Assembly: GCA_026461385.1 (NCBI GenBank)
Contig: JAPJNB010000197.1
Coordinates: 1 to 46,093 of the forward strand
Reading direction: 5' to 3'
DNA: 46,093 nucleotides
DNA from: Akkermansiaceae bacterium
Lineage (GTDB): Bacteria; Verrucomicrobiota; Verrucomicrobiia; Verrucomicrobiales; Akkermansiaceae
Shown: positions 28,483 through 38,600 of the stretch, piece by piece
Numbering within the stretch: position 1 is the first letter of the stretch
Layout of the letters: each line of letters starts with the position of its first letter
Position numbers and translations under genes: made by a program
Notes under the pieces: model-generated
What the model saw: the letters and a program-made list of their open reading frames with translations, nothing else
Database searches by the model: none
What the model was told of the DNA's origin: nothing

Positions 28483-29190
28483 TCAACGGGCACCCTTGGC
28501 TTTCGGTGGCGCGAAATTGAGCACCGCAGGAACCACTTGGTCTTTCTTGAGCGATAATAGGTAGGATACGAGCGCGTTTGCTTCTGCGCAAGGCACCAAC
28601 TCTTCGCCAAGTTCCGCGCCGAAAGGCATAGCCTCGTCTGAGGGATTCCCCTTGATCTTGCGCTTCTCAAACAAGAACCGATGGGGTGGGCAAGTGGACT
28701 TCCAGCGATCCGCCTCAAGGCGAGGATTGTAAAGGTGACTGAGCAACCATTGCGACGCCTCAAGTGGGCTCGCATACTCGGACTCCACTCGGCGACCGAG
28801 GTTCGATAAATCAGGGCCCATGCGTGAAACCCCGACTTGCGCAAATTTCTCGCCGTAGAAGTCGTAGGCATTGGTCTCACGGCGAGTATCACCTCGGTCA
28901 GGATCCGCTTTCAAGCCACCCCAATCCGCGCGATAGAGGTCATTTCCCGCATAAGTGGGTCGCACGACCTGCGTGTGACAGAGATAGCAACCATTCTCAG
29001 CATAAACCTTCGCCCCGTCAGCGATACGCCCAGTGCGCTTCGGGAAAAAGATGCCAGTCGAACCATCATTCGCCTCCGAAAGCTGGATCGGCTCAAGGTT
29101 GCGCATCGTGATGAATGGCACGACGACGATCGCGAGCCAGGCGGCGCCAAAACTGGCGGATAAACCGAGGATGAATGTGCGGAAGCTCAT
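28483..29190 (-). CDS. CcoO-like cbb3-type oxidase subunit II (mono-heme cytochrome c)
   Basis: ENGCYLCHTQVVRPTYAGNDLYRADWGG, RMGPDLSNLGRRVES, HLYNPRLEADRWKSTCPPHRFLFEKRKI. Confidence 0.88.
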   Translation of the reverse strand: MSFRTFILGLSASFGAAWLAIVVVPFITMRNLEPIQLSEANDGSTGIFFPKRTGRIADGAKVYAENGCYLCHTQVVRPTYAGNDLYRADWGGLKADPDRGDTRRETNAYDFYGEKFAQVGVSRMGPDLSNLGRRVESEYASPLEASQWLLSHLYNPRLEADRWKSTCPPHRFLFEKRKIKGNPSDEAMPFGAELGEELVPCAEANALVSYLLSLKKDQVVPAVLNFAPPKAKGAR

Positions 29191-29228
29191 TAGGAAAATT
29201 GCTGAAATTCAAAATCTAACATTCCATA

Positions 29229-30734
29229 TCAATGTGCGGCAGCGTGACCTAGGCCAGCGTTGTCGATATCGCCCTCCTCACCGTGAGGACCGGGACCATG
29301 GTGAGCATCTGAAACCAACAGCGTCGGATGGAGACTGCGCCGTCCAAGACGCAGCCACATCAAAGCAAGGTGGATGAAGAAGAAAACATTGGAGAACAGG
29401 ATGAAGCACCATGCGATGGTGGTTGCAACGGCGTATGGGTAGGCCCGTGTGGCGGCCCCTTGCCAAGGCTGCTGCCATTCCTCTTGGCCGATCCCCTGCT
29501 GGAGCCCTCCGAAGAGAGCAACTGCGGCGACGGTGATGATTCCGTACACCGAAAACAAAAAGTGAATCTTGATCAGGCGACGGGAAAGCCACTCCCTGCC
29601 GGTGACTCGGGGCACAATGAAGTAAACCGCACCAAACATGACAAAACTGAAAAACCCGTAGATCGCAAGGATTTCAAACCCATAGCCAGAAAGCGAGAAC
29701 TGGGTGAGTGGCAGTGTCGACCCAGGAAGATTCAGCCAGACGGCTGCTAAGCCAAGAAGGACGAGGCCAGCAATGCCGGTGATCATGAAGCGAAGTGATG
29801 GACTGCTCGCGACGACTTCTGGAGAAGACAAGGTCGTGCGGAGAATGTTGATTGCCGCACAAACTGCTGGGACAAAAAACAGCACGGTGGCTGCAGCCCC
29901 CACATAGGGAAGGAAAAACGGGATGGGTACGCCCATTAACTTCTGCATTCCAGCCCAAGGGGCGATGATCGCAAGCGACCAAAATCCAAGTTTGGCAAGC
30001 GAGTAACTGAAGACCGGCCGCCCCGTCACCTTAGGAGCAAGATAATACGCGGCCGCCAAAGCGACTGGAGTAAAGAATAAGAAAATGAGTGCAGACCGAT
30101 ACCAAGCATTGATGCCTGCGGCCATGAGCGGATGACCAGGAATGCAATGAAGCAATGTGTTTGCAGTGACAAACACCCATGGGAACCAAACCATTGCGGC
30201 GAGAAGATACCACTGGGAAATGTAAACATGCCCCTCGGGCCGCACGCGAAACTGAATGAACGATCCGATGACGATGGCAGTGTACGCCACCAAAAACACG
30301 GGCCACACGAACGAAGGAAACTCCATCCAAGGCATCCCAGTGCCGTTGCCCGAGAGAATTCCGACAAGGCCAAGCGAGACACCAAGGTTCCAAATGTGCC
30401 CCGCAGTCAGGATGATACCAGCCGAGGTGCACTCTTTACGCGAAAGGCGCGCCATCAACCAAATGATCACCGCAAACGCCGCTTGAAAGCCCCAACCATA
30501 AATCAACGCGTTGATGTGGGAAGGAAATACCCGACCATAGTCAAGCCAAGCGCAGCCAGACATGAAGCTAGGGCTGTGCACCTTGGCCGATGCAATGATT
30601 CCCAAGACGATGGACACCGCGAGCCATGCGGCCCCGCTGGTCATAAAAAACATCACTGGGTGACGAAGCGAACGATCGATCCCCGCACGCAGCAAGGCGT
30701 CCTGATCACTGGAATTTTGGATGGCAGATGACAT
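29229..30734 (-). CDS. CcoN-like heme-copper oxidase subunit I homologue lacking canonical metal ligands
   Basis: DYGRVFPSHINALIYGWGFQAAFAVIIWLMARL, WYRSALIFLFFTPVALAAAYYLAPKVTGRPVFSYSLAKLGFWSLAIIAPWAGMQK, GAVYFIVPRVTGREW: a gapless resemblance to CcoN helices. Confidence 0.9.
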   Translation of the reverse strand: MSSAIQNSSDQDALLRAGIDRSLRHPVMFFMTSGAAWLAVSIVLGIIASAKVHSPSFMSGCAWLDYGRVFPSHINALIYGWGFQAAFAVIIWLMARLSRKECTSAGIILTAGHIWNLGVSLGLVGILSGNGTGMPWMEFPSFVWPVFLVAYTAIVIGSFIQFRVRPEGHVYISQWYLLAAMVWFPWVFVTANTLLHCIPGHPLMAAGINAWYRSALIFLFFTPVALAAAYYLAPKVTGRPVFSYSLAKLGFWSLAIIAPWAGMQKLMGVPIPFFLPYVGAAATVLFFVPAVCAAINILRTTLSSPEVVASSPSLRFMITGIAGLVLLGLAAVWLNLPGSTLPLTQFSLSGYGFEILAIYGFFSFVMFGAVYFIVPRVTGREWLSRRLIKIHFLFSVYGIITVAAVALFGGLQQGIGQEEWQQPWQGAATRAYPYAVATTIAWCFILFSNVFFFIHLALMWLRLGRRSLHPTLLVSDAHHGPGPHGEEGDIDNAGLGHAAAH

Positions 30735-30762
30735 CGGCTTGAAAGATGAAAGGAGAATCAAA

Positions 30763-31521
30763 TTAAGGATTTACGAGTTCCTCGGTGGGAAGTTGTGGCT
30801 TTCCGACTTCGCTGCGAAGCGCAGCCACTTGGGCAGCCGTCACTGCGGAGGCCTTATTTCCGAAGCTGTTGCGAACGTAAGTCAGAACCCCGGCGATTTG
30901 CTCGTCCGTCTGGTAGCTGAGTGCCGCCATCCCAACCACAAAGTTGTAGTCCTTGCCGGCGACCTTAAGCGGTCCCTTGAGACCACGCAGCTGGATGCGA
31001 ATGAGATTGGACACAGGTCCCTTCACCCACTCAGAACCCGCGAGCGGCGGCGCGATCGGCCCACCCTCACCGTTTTGACCGTGGCACGCACTGCAAACCA
31101 AAAAGGAAGCCTTGCCTGAAGCCATCACCGCAGGATCGATCGGCGCATCAGCACTCGCAGTGGCGGCATCGACCGCCTTGGTATCCACCGCTGGAGCGGC
31201 TGCAAGTTTCTTAGCCGTATCCGACCCAGGAACGACTTGGGCTGGGACGCTCACGGCAACTGGCTTTGAATCCGCGAGATGCTTGGCCACTGTCACAGCA
31301 GCCGCTTCGATCGACTCGGGAGAAAGATTCGCAGCCTGAGCAGCATCGATCTTGGCCTTGGTCGCGTAGCGCGGCTTAGCAGCAGCATCCTCCAGCGAGG
31401 CGGGCTCAGGACGGACAAAAAGCCAGATCGCCGCAAGCAATGCAGCAAAGATGAGGAAGGTGCCAATGCCCCACCAAAATGTGGTGAAACGGATCAGCGG
31501 ATTATCGCGGGATGGGTCCAT
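30763..31521 (-). CDS. Membrane-anchored mono-heme cytochrome c
   Basis: N-terminal TM FWWGIGTFLIFAALLAAIWLF, Ala-rich linker, FLVCSACHGQNGEGGPIAPPLAGSEWV. Confidence 0.9.
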   Translation of the reverse strand: MDPSRDNPLIRFTTFWWGIGTFLIFAALLAAIWLFVRPEPASLEDAAAKPRYATKAKIDAAQAANLSPESIEAAAVTVAKHLADSKPVAVSVPAQVVPGSDTAKKLAAAPAVDTKAVDAATASADAPIDPAVMASGKASFLVCSACHGQNGEGGPIAPPLAGSEWVKGPVSNLIRIQLRGLKGPLKVAGKDYNFVVGMAALSYQTDEQIAGVLTYVRNSFGNKASAVTAAQVAALRSEVGKPQLPTEELVNP

Positions 31522-31538
31522 GGGAAGAGAAGATAAAA

Positions 31539-32849
31539 TCAGTTAGAAACGTTCGCGGATTCCAGGATGCGCGGATCGCGGTTCGGATAGAGTGAATGCT
31601 GACCAAGCGCACGCAGCAGGAAGAAAATGAACGCCGCACCGATCGTCACAAAGGCGAGGATGTCGCCCCAAAACGCACCTGGGATCGACACTTGGATATC
31701 GCCGAACACCTCAGGCTTGATGTTACCCAACGAAACGCCGCGCTCAGGAATGGTGATCAAGTAGTGGTCGAGCGCGTGCATGCACAACGTGTAAACGGCG
31801 ACGATCGAAAGCAATTTCGGATTCTTCTTCAGCCAAGCTTGCAAAAGAACCACGAAGGGCACCACGAAATGGCCGAACACGAGGAAATACATCGCCACGT
31901 TCCAATTGCCGGTGTTGCGAATGGCAAAGTAGGAAGTTTCCTCCGTAATGTTTGCATACCAGATGAGGAAAAACTGCGAGAATGCGATATAGGCCCAGAA
32001 CGTCGTGAACGCGAACATTAGCTTACCCATGATGTGGAAATGCTCCGGTCCGGTGACATGCTTCAGGTGGCCCTGACTCTTCAACCAAGTGCAGACGAGC
32101 ACGATGACCGCCATCGAGTTGAGTGCGGTGCCTGCGAATAGATACACACCCCACATGGTCGAGAACCAGCGGTAGTCTAGGCCCATCAAGAAGTCGAATC
32201 CAGTGAACGTAATCGTCAACGCGAAAATGATGAGCGTGTAGGTCGAATGAAAACGTGCCTTCAACAACCGGCTCGTTCCCGGATTCGGATCGGTGTCTTG
32301 GGCGGTCGAAAGTTTGCGGAGCCCATAGATTACGGCGCTGAGACCAAGCGCATAAAATGCCACCCGGCCATACCAAAACGGCTGATTCATGAACCAATAC
32401 TTATTGTAGAGAAGATGGTCGTGGTGGTGAAGATACTCCTTTACGGCACCGGGTGCCTTGTTGTGGGTGTTCATCCACTCATAGAGGTAAACTTGCACTT
32501 TTGGAAATAGCAGCGGCGTGCCGAACAAGAACACCCAAGGGAACGTCGACCCCAAGTTTTCAAACGTGCGACGCACCGAAGTTCCCCACCCCGAGTTCGA
32601 CACATTGTGGAGCAAGGTCCAGAACACCCCACCGATCGAGAGAGTGAGGAAATAATAAAAAGCGAACAGCCAAGAATAAGCGAAGGGCCCGCGAAGTTTC
32701 TCCGGCGCGAAGAACAAGAGATAAATGCTGGCTGCGGTGCCGAGAACCGCAAGGGTCAAAGCGACGCTCTTCAACTTCGAGGTCTTCGAAGCATCCAGAT
32801 GGTCGCCGTGGATCGCGATGTCGGCGGAGGTGACGTGGTGATGGGCCAT
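31539..32849 (-). CDS. actF: Alternative complex III subunit ActF (integral membrane quinol oxidoreductase subunit)
   Basis: Multi-TM protein with GGVFWTLLHNVSNSGWGTSVRRTFENLG, FTGFDFLMGLDYRWFSTMWGVYLFAG; position in the actA-F order. Confidence 0.9.
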   Translation of the reverse strand: MAHHHVTSADIAIHGDHLDASKTSKLKSVALTLAVLGTAASIYLLFFAPEKLRGPFAYSWLFAFYYFLTLSIGGVFWTLLHNVSNSGWGTSVRRTFENLGSTFPWVFLFGTPLLFPKVQVYLYEWMNTHNKAPGAVKEYLHHHDHLLYNKYWFMNQPFWYGRVAFYALGLSAVIYGLRKLSTAQDTDPNPGTSRLLKARFHSTYTLIIFALTITFTGFDFLMGLDYRWFSTMWGVYLFAGTALNSMAVIVLVCTWLKSQGHLKHVTGPEHFHIMGKLMFAFTTFWAYIAFSQFFLIWYANITEETSYFAIRNTGNWNVAMYFLVFGHFVVPFVVLLQAWLKKNPKLLSIVAVYTLCMHALDHYLITIPERGVSLGNIKPEVFGDIQVSIPGAFWGDILAFVTIGAAFIFFLLRALGQHSLYPNRDPRILESANVSN

Positions 32850-32870
32850 TTCGATGGATTCAGGAAAAAG

Positions 32871-33521
32871 TTATTTAGCCTTGGCTTGAGCCTCTTTGGC
32901 GGTTTGCAAGGTGCGGACGTAGGCGATGATCGCCCAGCGGTCGTTGACCGGAATGTTGTAGCCGTATGCACCCATCATGCCCTTGCCGAGCGTGATGGTT
33001 TCAAAAATCCGACCGTCGGGATAGGAAGCAGGCTTGAAGGCATCCAAGTGGAAGTTCGCAATTCCGGGAACCCCATACTGCCCCGTCACCCCCTGACCGT
33101 CGCCCGATTTGCCGTGGCACACTGCGCAATAGATCCCAAAGCGTTCCTTGCCACGTTGGATCAGGGCACTCGCGCTTTCCTCGTTCAGCTTAAGCTCTTC
33201 TGGCATGCCAGAGCCGAAATAATCTCCCACGTGACCGGTGTAATAGTAGCCGGTTTGGCCGCCAAATTCGTACTCAGGAATTCCGCCAATCGACTTGGCA
33301 CCCGAATCATTGAATCCACGCGGTTGGGTTTCAGCGACGGGTCGGCGTGAGCCATGACCATCTGCGAAAAAGGGATCGGGCTTCTGCGCACGCAACTTGT
33401 CCTGCTCGTCCATGTCCGGGAAGATCCGAATCGGAGGCTTGGAAAACTTCTGGCCGCGGAACCCAAAAAGGCCAACGACTAGCAACGCAATCAGCGCGTA
33501 AGTGAGAAAAAAGTAACGCAT
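32871..33521 (-). CDS. actE: Alternative complex III mono-heme cytochrome c subunit ActE
   Basis: RGKERFGIYCAVCHGKSGDGQGVTGQYG, GKGMMGAYGYNIPVNDRWAIIAYVRTLQ. Confidence 0.92.
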   Translation of the reverse strand: MRYFFLTYALIALLVVGLFGFRGQKFSKPPIRIFPDMDEQDKLRAQKPDPFFADGHGSRRPVAETQPRGFNDSGAKSIGGIPEYEFGGQTGYYYTGHVGDYFGSGMPEELKLNEESASALIQRGKERFGIYCAVCHGKSGDGQGVTGQYGVPGIANFHLDAFKPASYPDGRIFETITLGKGMMGAYGYNIPVNDRWAIIAYVRTLQTAKEAQAKAK

Positions 33522-33564
33522 CTAAAGTGTGGAATTTAAGATTTACGATTTGAGATTTCCCCGA

Positions 33565-34119
33565 TCAGTCCTCCTCCTCGACCAGCTCGATGTTTGACCC
33601 ACCAACCTCGGCGAGCAAGTCATGCGTCCCTGTCGGACTGAACATTGGATCACGAGCCTCGATGGCGATGAAAAAACCGTCATCTGTTGCGCGGCTGAAC
33701 TGGTCGCTTGCAAACAACGGGTGGTTAAGGCGTGGCAACTGGATCAAGGCGAGAAGGCCAAACAAGACGGTGAAGCCTGAGAACAAAATCGTCAGCTCGA
33801 ACATGATTGGGAAAAAGGCAGGAACGGTGAAGATGTTCGCGGGCTTTGCCTGAACAATCGTCGGGTAAATGACCACCTGTGTGCTGTAGGCAAGCGTGAA
33901 GGCGGTCGCGGTGCCGGTCATCCCCCCGAAGAAAACGAACCAAGGCAGGATCGAGCGCTTCATGCCCATCGCCCCGTCCAAGCCGTGGATCGGATAGGGA
34001 GAATAGCAATCCCACTTCTTGAAGCCGGCGTCGCGGATTTTCTCCGCACCCTTGTAGAGAGCGGATGCGCTCTTGAACTCGGCTAGGTAGCCATAAACGC
34101 GTTTGCGGGTGGTGCTCAC
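33565..34119 (-). CDS. actD: Alternative complex III subunit ActD (DUF3341)
   Basis: YGYLAEFKSASALYKGAEKIRDAGFKKWDCYSPYPIHGLDGAMGMKRS, the DUF3341 signature. Confidence 0.94.
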   Translation of the reverse strand: MSTTRKRVYGYLAEFKSASALYKGAEKIRDAGFKKWDCYSPYPIHGLDGAMGMKRSILPWFVFFGGMTGTATAFTLAYSTQVVIYPTIVQAKPANIFTVPAFFPIMFELTILFSGFTVLFGLLALIQLPRLNHPLFASDQFSRATDDGFFIAIEARDPMFSPTGTHDLLAEVGGSNIELVEEED

Positions 34120-34149
34120 GGTGAAAAGTTGAAGGTGATTCGTTAGAAG

Positions 34150-35625
34150 TTATTTAGAGGAAACGAGCTCTTTTTGATAAGCAGCCTCGGTGACCACGCC
34201 ATGGTCAGGATGATCTTGGATATCGTCGAAGTGCGGATCGGACTCAAGCAAGGTCCACTTCACTTCTGCAATGTTGATGCAAGGCAAGAAGCGCAAAAAC
34301 ATAAGGAAAAGCGCCAGGAACAAGCCGATGGTACCCACGAAGGTCATCAACTCAACCCCACTGGGGGAATAAGTTTTCCAATCCCCCGGCAGCCACATGC
34401 GGGCCAAAGTGGTGCAAATGATCACAAAGCGCTCGAACCACATCCCGACGTTCACACACATCGCGACGATCATGATCACCCAAAGGTTTTCGCGGCACGC
34501 CTTGAACCAAAACACCTGTGGCGAAAGCACGTTGCAGCTCATCATCGCGGCGTAGGCCCACCAGTATGGACCAGCGATCCGGAACTTAAACGCATCCATT
34601 TCATAGATAGCACCCGAGTAGAACGCGACGAACAACTCCATCAAGTAGGCATAACCCACGATAGTTCCGGTCAGTAGAATGATCTTCGCCATGTTGTCGA
34701 TGTGCTTCATGGTGATCACATCCTGAAGTCCGTAGATGAAGCGGGCAGGAACCATGATCGTGAGCACCATCGCAAATCCACCGAAAATGGCACCGGCGAC
34801 GAAGTAGGGTGGGAAGATGGTCGTGTGCCAGCCCGGCACCACCGAGGTTGCAAAGTCGAACGAAACCACTGAGTGAACCGAGAGCACGAGCGGAGTGGAA
34901 AGAGCGGCGAGCAACAGATAGGCCATTTCGTAGTGACTCCACTGGCGATTGCCCCCACGCCAGCCGAGCGAGAAGATCCCATAGAGCACCTTGCGGATGC
35001 CTGGCTTGCAGCGGTCGCGGATGGTGGCAAGGTCAGGAACCATGCCGAGGTACCAGAAAATCAACGAGATGGTGAAATAAGTGGAAACCGCGAACACGTC
35101 CCAGAGGAGTGGTGACTTGAAGTTTTGCCAGATGGCATTCGCATTCGGAACGGGAGCGAGGAACCAAGCGAACCAAACCCGACCGACGTGGAAGGCAGGG
35201 AAAATTCCAGCGCAAATCACCGCAAAAATCGTCATGGCCTCCGCCGCACGATTGATCGAGGTCCGCCAATTTTGGCGAGTCAGGAACAACACCGCAGAAA
35301 TCAGTGTACCTGCGTGTCCGATCCCGATCCAGAACACGAAGTTCGTGATATCAAATCCCCAGAAAACTCGGTTTGACATCCCCCACACCCCCACACCCGT
35401 TGAGACCAGATAAGTGAGTCCACCGCCCACCCCGATCATCGCGATCAATGCGGAAGGAATGAACAGCAACCACCAGAGGAAGGGTTGACGGTTTTCAAGA
35501 ACGCCACAGATGCGCTCGGTGATCCAGTGATACGAACGACCGCTGAGGATGAGCTTTTCGCGCTCAAGCACCGGTAACTTGACCCCAGTGTGGGTCTCAG
35601 GTGCGGTTTGGGTGGTGGAAGCCAT
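34150..35625 (-). CDS. actC: Alternative complex III subunit ActC (NrfD/PsrC-like)
   Basis: About ten TM segments; [56 protein letters not shown]. Confidence 0.95.
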   Translation of the reverse strand: MASTTQTAPETHTGVKLPVLEREKLILSGRSYHWITERICGVLENRQPFLWWLLFIPSALIAMIGVGGGLTYLVSTGVGVWGMSNRVFWGFDITNFVFWIGIGHAGTLISAVLFLTRQNWRTSINRAAEAMTIFAVICAGIFPAFHVGRVWFAWFLAPVPNANAIWQNFKSPLLWDVFAVSTYFTISLIFWYLGMVPDLATIRDRCKPGIRKVLYGIFSLGWRGGNRQWSHYEMAYLLLAALSTPLVLSVHSVVSFDFATSVVPGWHTTIFPPYFVAGAIFGGFAMVLTIMVPARFIYGLQDVITMKHIDNMAKIILLTGTIVGYAYLMELFVAFYSGAIYEMDAFKFRIAGPYWWAYAAMMSCNVLSPQVFWFKACRENLWVIMIVAMCVNVGMWFERFVIICTTLARMWLPGDWKTYSPSGVELMTFVGTIGLFLALFLMFLRFLPCINIAEVKWTLLESDPHFDDIQDHPDHGVVTEAAYQKELVSSK

Positions 35626-35660
35626 GGTTAGATGAAATTAAAAGCTCAGATTGAAATGGA

Positions 35661-38600
35661 TCAGACCATGTGAACGGTCGCCTTGCCGACGAACTTCGCG
35701 TCGGGCATTTTCGGATTCGGATTCTTAACACGCGCCAGATAGCTGGTGCGTGGGCGGGTGCCGATGTAGTTGAGTAGGTCGTAATTCCGCTCAATTTTCT
35801 TGCTGCGAACCAAGACGGATTTTTCTTCGTCGAGCAGATTGCCGAAGGTGATGGCTCCAGCAGGGCAAGCGTCTTGGCATGCGGTCTTCACCGAATCCAC
35901 CGGGATCCGGAGGGTGTGGAGATCGACTTTCATCTCGGTCGATGGCTTGCCAGCCACGAGCGCCTCTTGCTTTTGGCCGCGCTTCTGACGGATTACCGCA
36001 TCCTTGAGACGCTGCACGCAATAGGTACACTTTTCCATCACACCGCGCATGCGGACCGTGACGTTCGGGTTCTTCTGAAGGTGAGGTGCTTCGCCGGTTT
36101 GCTTCTCACCAAATGGTCCCTTGTAGAGGTTGTGAGAAATGAGCGGGTTGCGCTTGTTGTAATCGAAATAGTTGAATCGACGCGCCTTGTATGGGCAGTT
36201 GTTCGCACAATAGCGGGTTCCGATGCAACGGTTGTAGGCCATCGCATTGAGGCCGTCCTCCGTATGGATCGTCGCATTGACTGGGCAAACGGTTTCACAG
36301 GGGGCGGACTCGCACTGCACGCAAGCCACTGGTTGCGGGACCATCTCCGGATTGTCTTCGTCGAAGGTGTTGTCCTTCTGTGCCGCAAAATAACGATCCA
36401 TCCGGATCCAGTGCATTTCACGACCCATCCCAACCTGCTTTTTGCCGACGATTGGAATGTTGTTTTCCGATTGGCAAGCGACGAGGCAGGAATTGCAACC
36501 CATGCAGGAAGAAAGGTCGATCGACATTCCCCACTGATGCAGCGGGTCATTGATGAGCGGCTGGTCCTTGCGGTTGTTGGGCTTGTAGAGCGAAAGATTT
36601 GGCGGAGCGTGAGCGTCGTTGCCCTGCTTGGGCACATTGGCCAACTGAGCGGCGAACGATCCCTTTTCCTCGTCCACCATCGTGGAAACCTCACGAGCGA
36701 GTGCGCGACCATACATCGCGTGGTGCTCTTGCGTCAGCGAGACCGAGTAGCGTTTGCCCGTGGGCTTCGCGGTAGCACCCGTGGCAAAATACGAAGTGGC
36801 GGTGGTGCGCAACGGATAGGCATCAAACCCGCGGTTGACGCCGACAAGGCCAACATGGCACTCGTTTTTCGGTCCACGCTTCAACTCATCGTGCTCGTCG
36901 AATCCTTGACCGTAGCCGAGCGGGATCACGAGAGTATTTTCTGCTTGGCCGAAGGAAACCAACACCGGAATCTCAAGGGATTTCCCGTTCACCGTGACCA
37001 GAATCATCGGCGAGGTGCGGTTCTGCGCCTCATCGTCGGGCGAGCGAGAACCAAAAGGGGTTTCAAGCGCGATGATCTGATCGTAAACCCCAAGCTCCTT
37101 GGCGGTCTTCGGTGCGACGAGAGCAACGTTGTCCCATGTCAATTTGGAAACCGGATCCGGTGCCTCTTGCAACCAACCGTTGTCGATCCAGCGACCGTCG
37201 AAAATAGACGAATCCGTCGCAAAAATAACCTCGAGCGAAGTTTTGGTTGGGGCCGTGGCCACCAGCGGTGCAGAGGTATCCTCCCGAACGGCTGGGGTCA
37301 CGGATGCGTATGAAGCGCCGGCAAAGAACCCATCGCGGAGCAATTGCTTCCAAGCGGTTTCACCCTCGCCGCCAAATCCAGTGAACGTCTTCCGCACGGC
37401 AGTGTATGCAGGTGACGCAGCACCTTTTGCGCCCTCGCCGCTGAGCAGCTTGCCGTCGAGCGAAAGCAAGGCCAAGAGAAGCTCCAACTCCGACACGCAA
37501 TCGGGATAGAGCGGAAGGATCATCGGCTGCACCATCGTGTAGGTGCCACGCGCGCTTCGGGCATCACCCCATGACTCCAAGTAATGCGCGGCTGGGACGT
37601 GCCAGGTGGCCGCATGAGCCGTTGCATCAGTCCGCATTCCCAAATGAATACTGGTCTTCAGCTTGGCAAAGGATTCCGCAAATTTCAAATCTGCGGGTGC
37701 GTCGTGGAGCGGGTTCGAAGGAGTCATCACGACCAGCGTTTCAACCGCACCGGCATCGATGTCTGCCTTCAGGCTGGCAATGGAGCCGAGGCCTTTGGTC
37801 TCGGTTTGGAGTGCAACGAGTGGCTTGCCTTCGCCGATGTTGCCGAGCGCCACGTTGATCGCGTGAGCGAGCAAATGCACCGAGAGCGACTGACGCGAGC
37901 CCGCAAGCACCAATGACTTACCCGCATGCTCCTTGAGATCCTCGACAAGACCTGCAACCCAAGCGACTTGCTTCGCATCGGAGAGTTCCGGAGAAACGAT
38001 CGCCACCCCGGCCTTAACGCCAAGCCCGCGGGCAACCTGCGCCGCCACGGCATTCACTTGGCTCGGCGCAACCCGCAAACGGTGATCGGCCATGCCACCG
38101 GTAAGGGTGAACGCCGCTTCCACCGCATAGAGGCGGTTCATCTTCTTCGCGTCTGGCTTTTCCGAGTAAAATTTGCCTTCAGGCTTGCGGCGATCGAAGA
38201 ACGAGGTGACCGGCCCTTGGGAATCGGTCCCTGCGAAATCACAGTCCAACGAAAGAATCCGGTCTGCCTTCGCATAGTTGGCGACCAGTTTCACCCCGTC
38301 GCCCAGCGCCGTCGCAGCCGCATCACCCGTGAGAGCCTCGTATTGATAAAACTTCGCAGCAGAAAACTTTACCGCCAATTCTTTGGTGAGCCGTACCCGG
38401 GTCGGGCTGTCATCCGCACCGAACAAGAAGCCGATTTTTGCAGCCGGATCGGCAGCCAGCGAAGCGATGACCGCTTCAAAATCGCCGCGTTTCGCGACCT
38501 GAGCCTTCTTGAGGATCTTGCGCGAGCGCGACGGCGAGTAAAGATCCAAGACCGAAGCTTGGGCGAATGCATCCGTACCCTCGGCATCTGGATGCAGCTT

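Noticed and set aside
35874-37313. 479-aa plus-strand ORF
   Set aside because: Antisense to actB, which has clear Fe-S motifs; shadow ORF.
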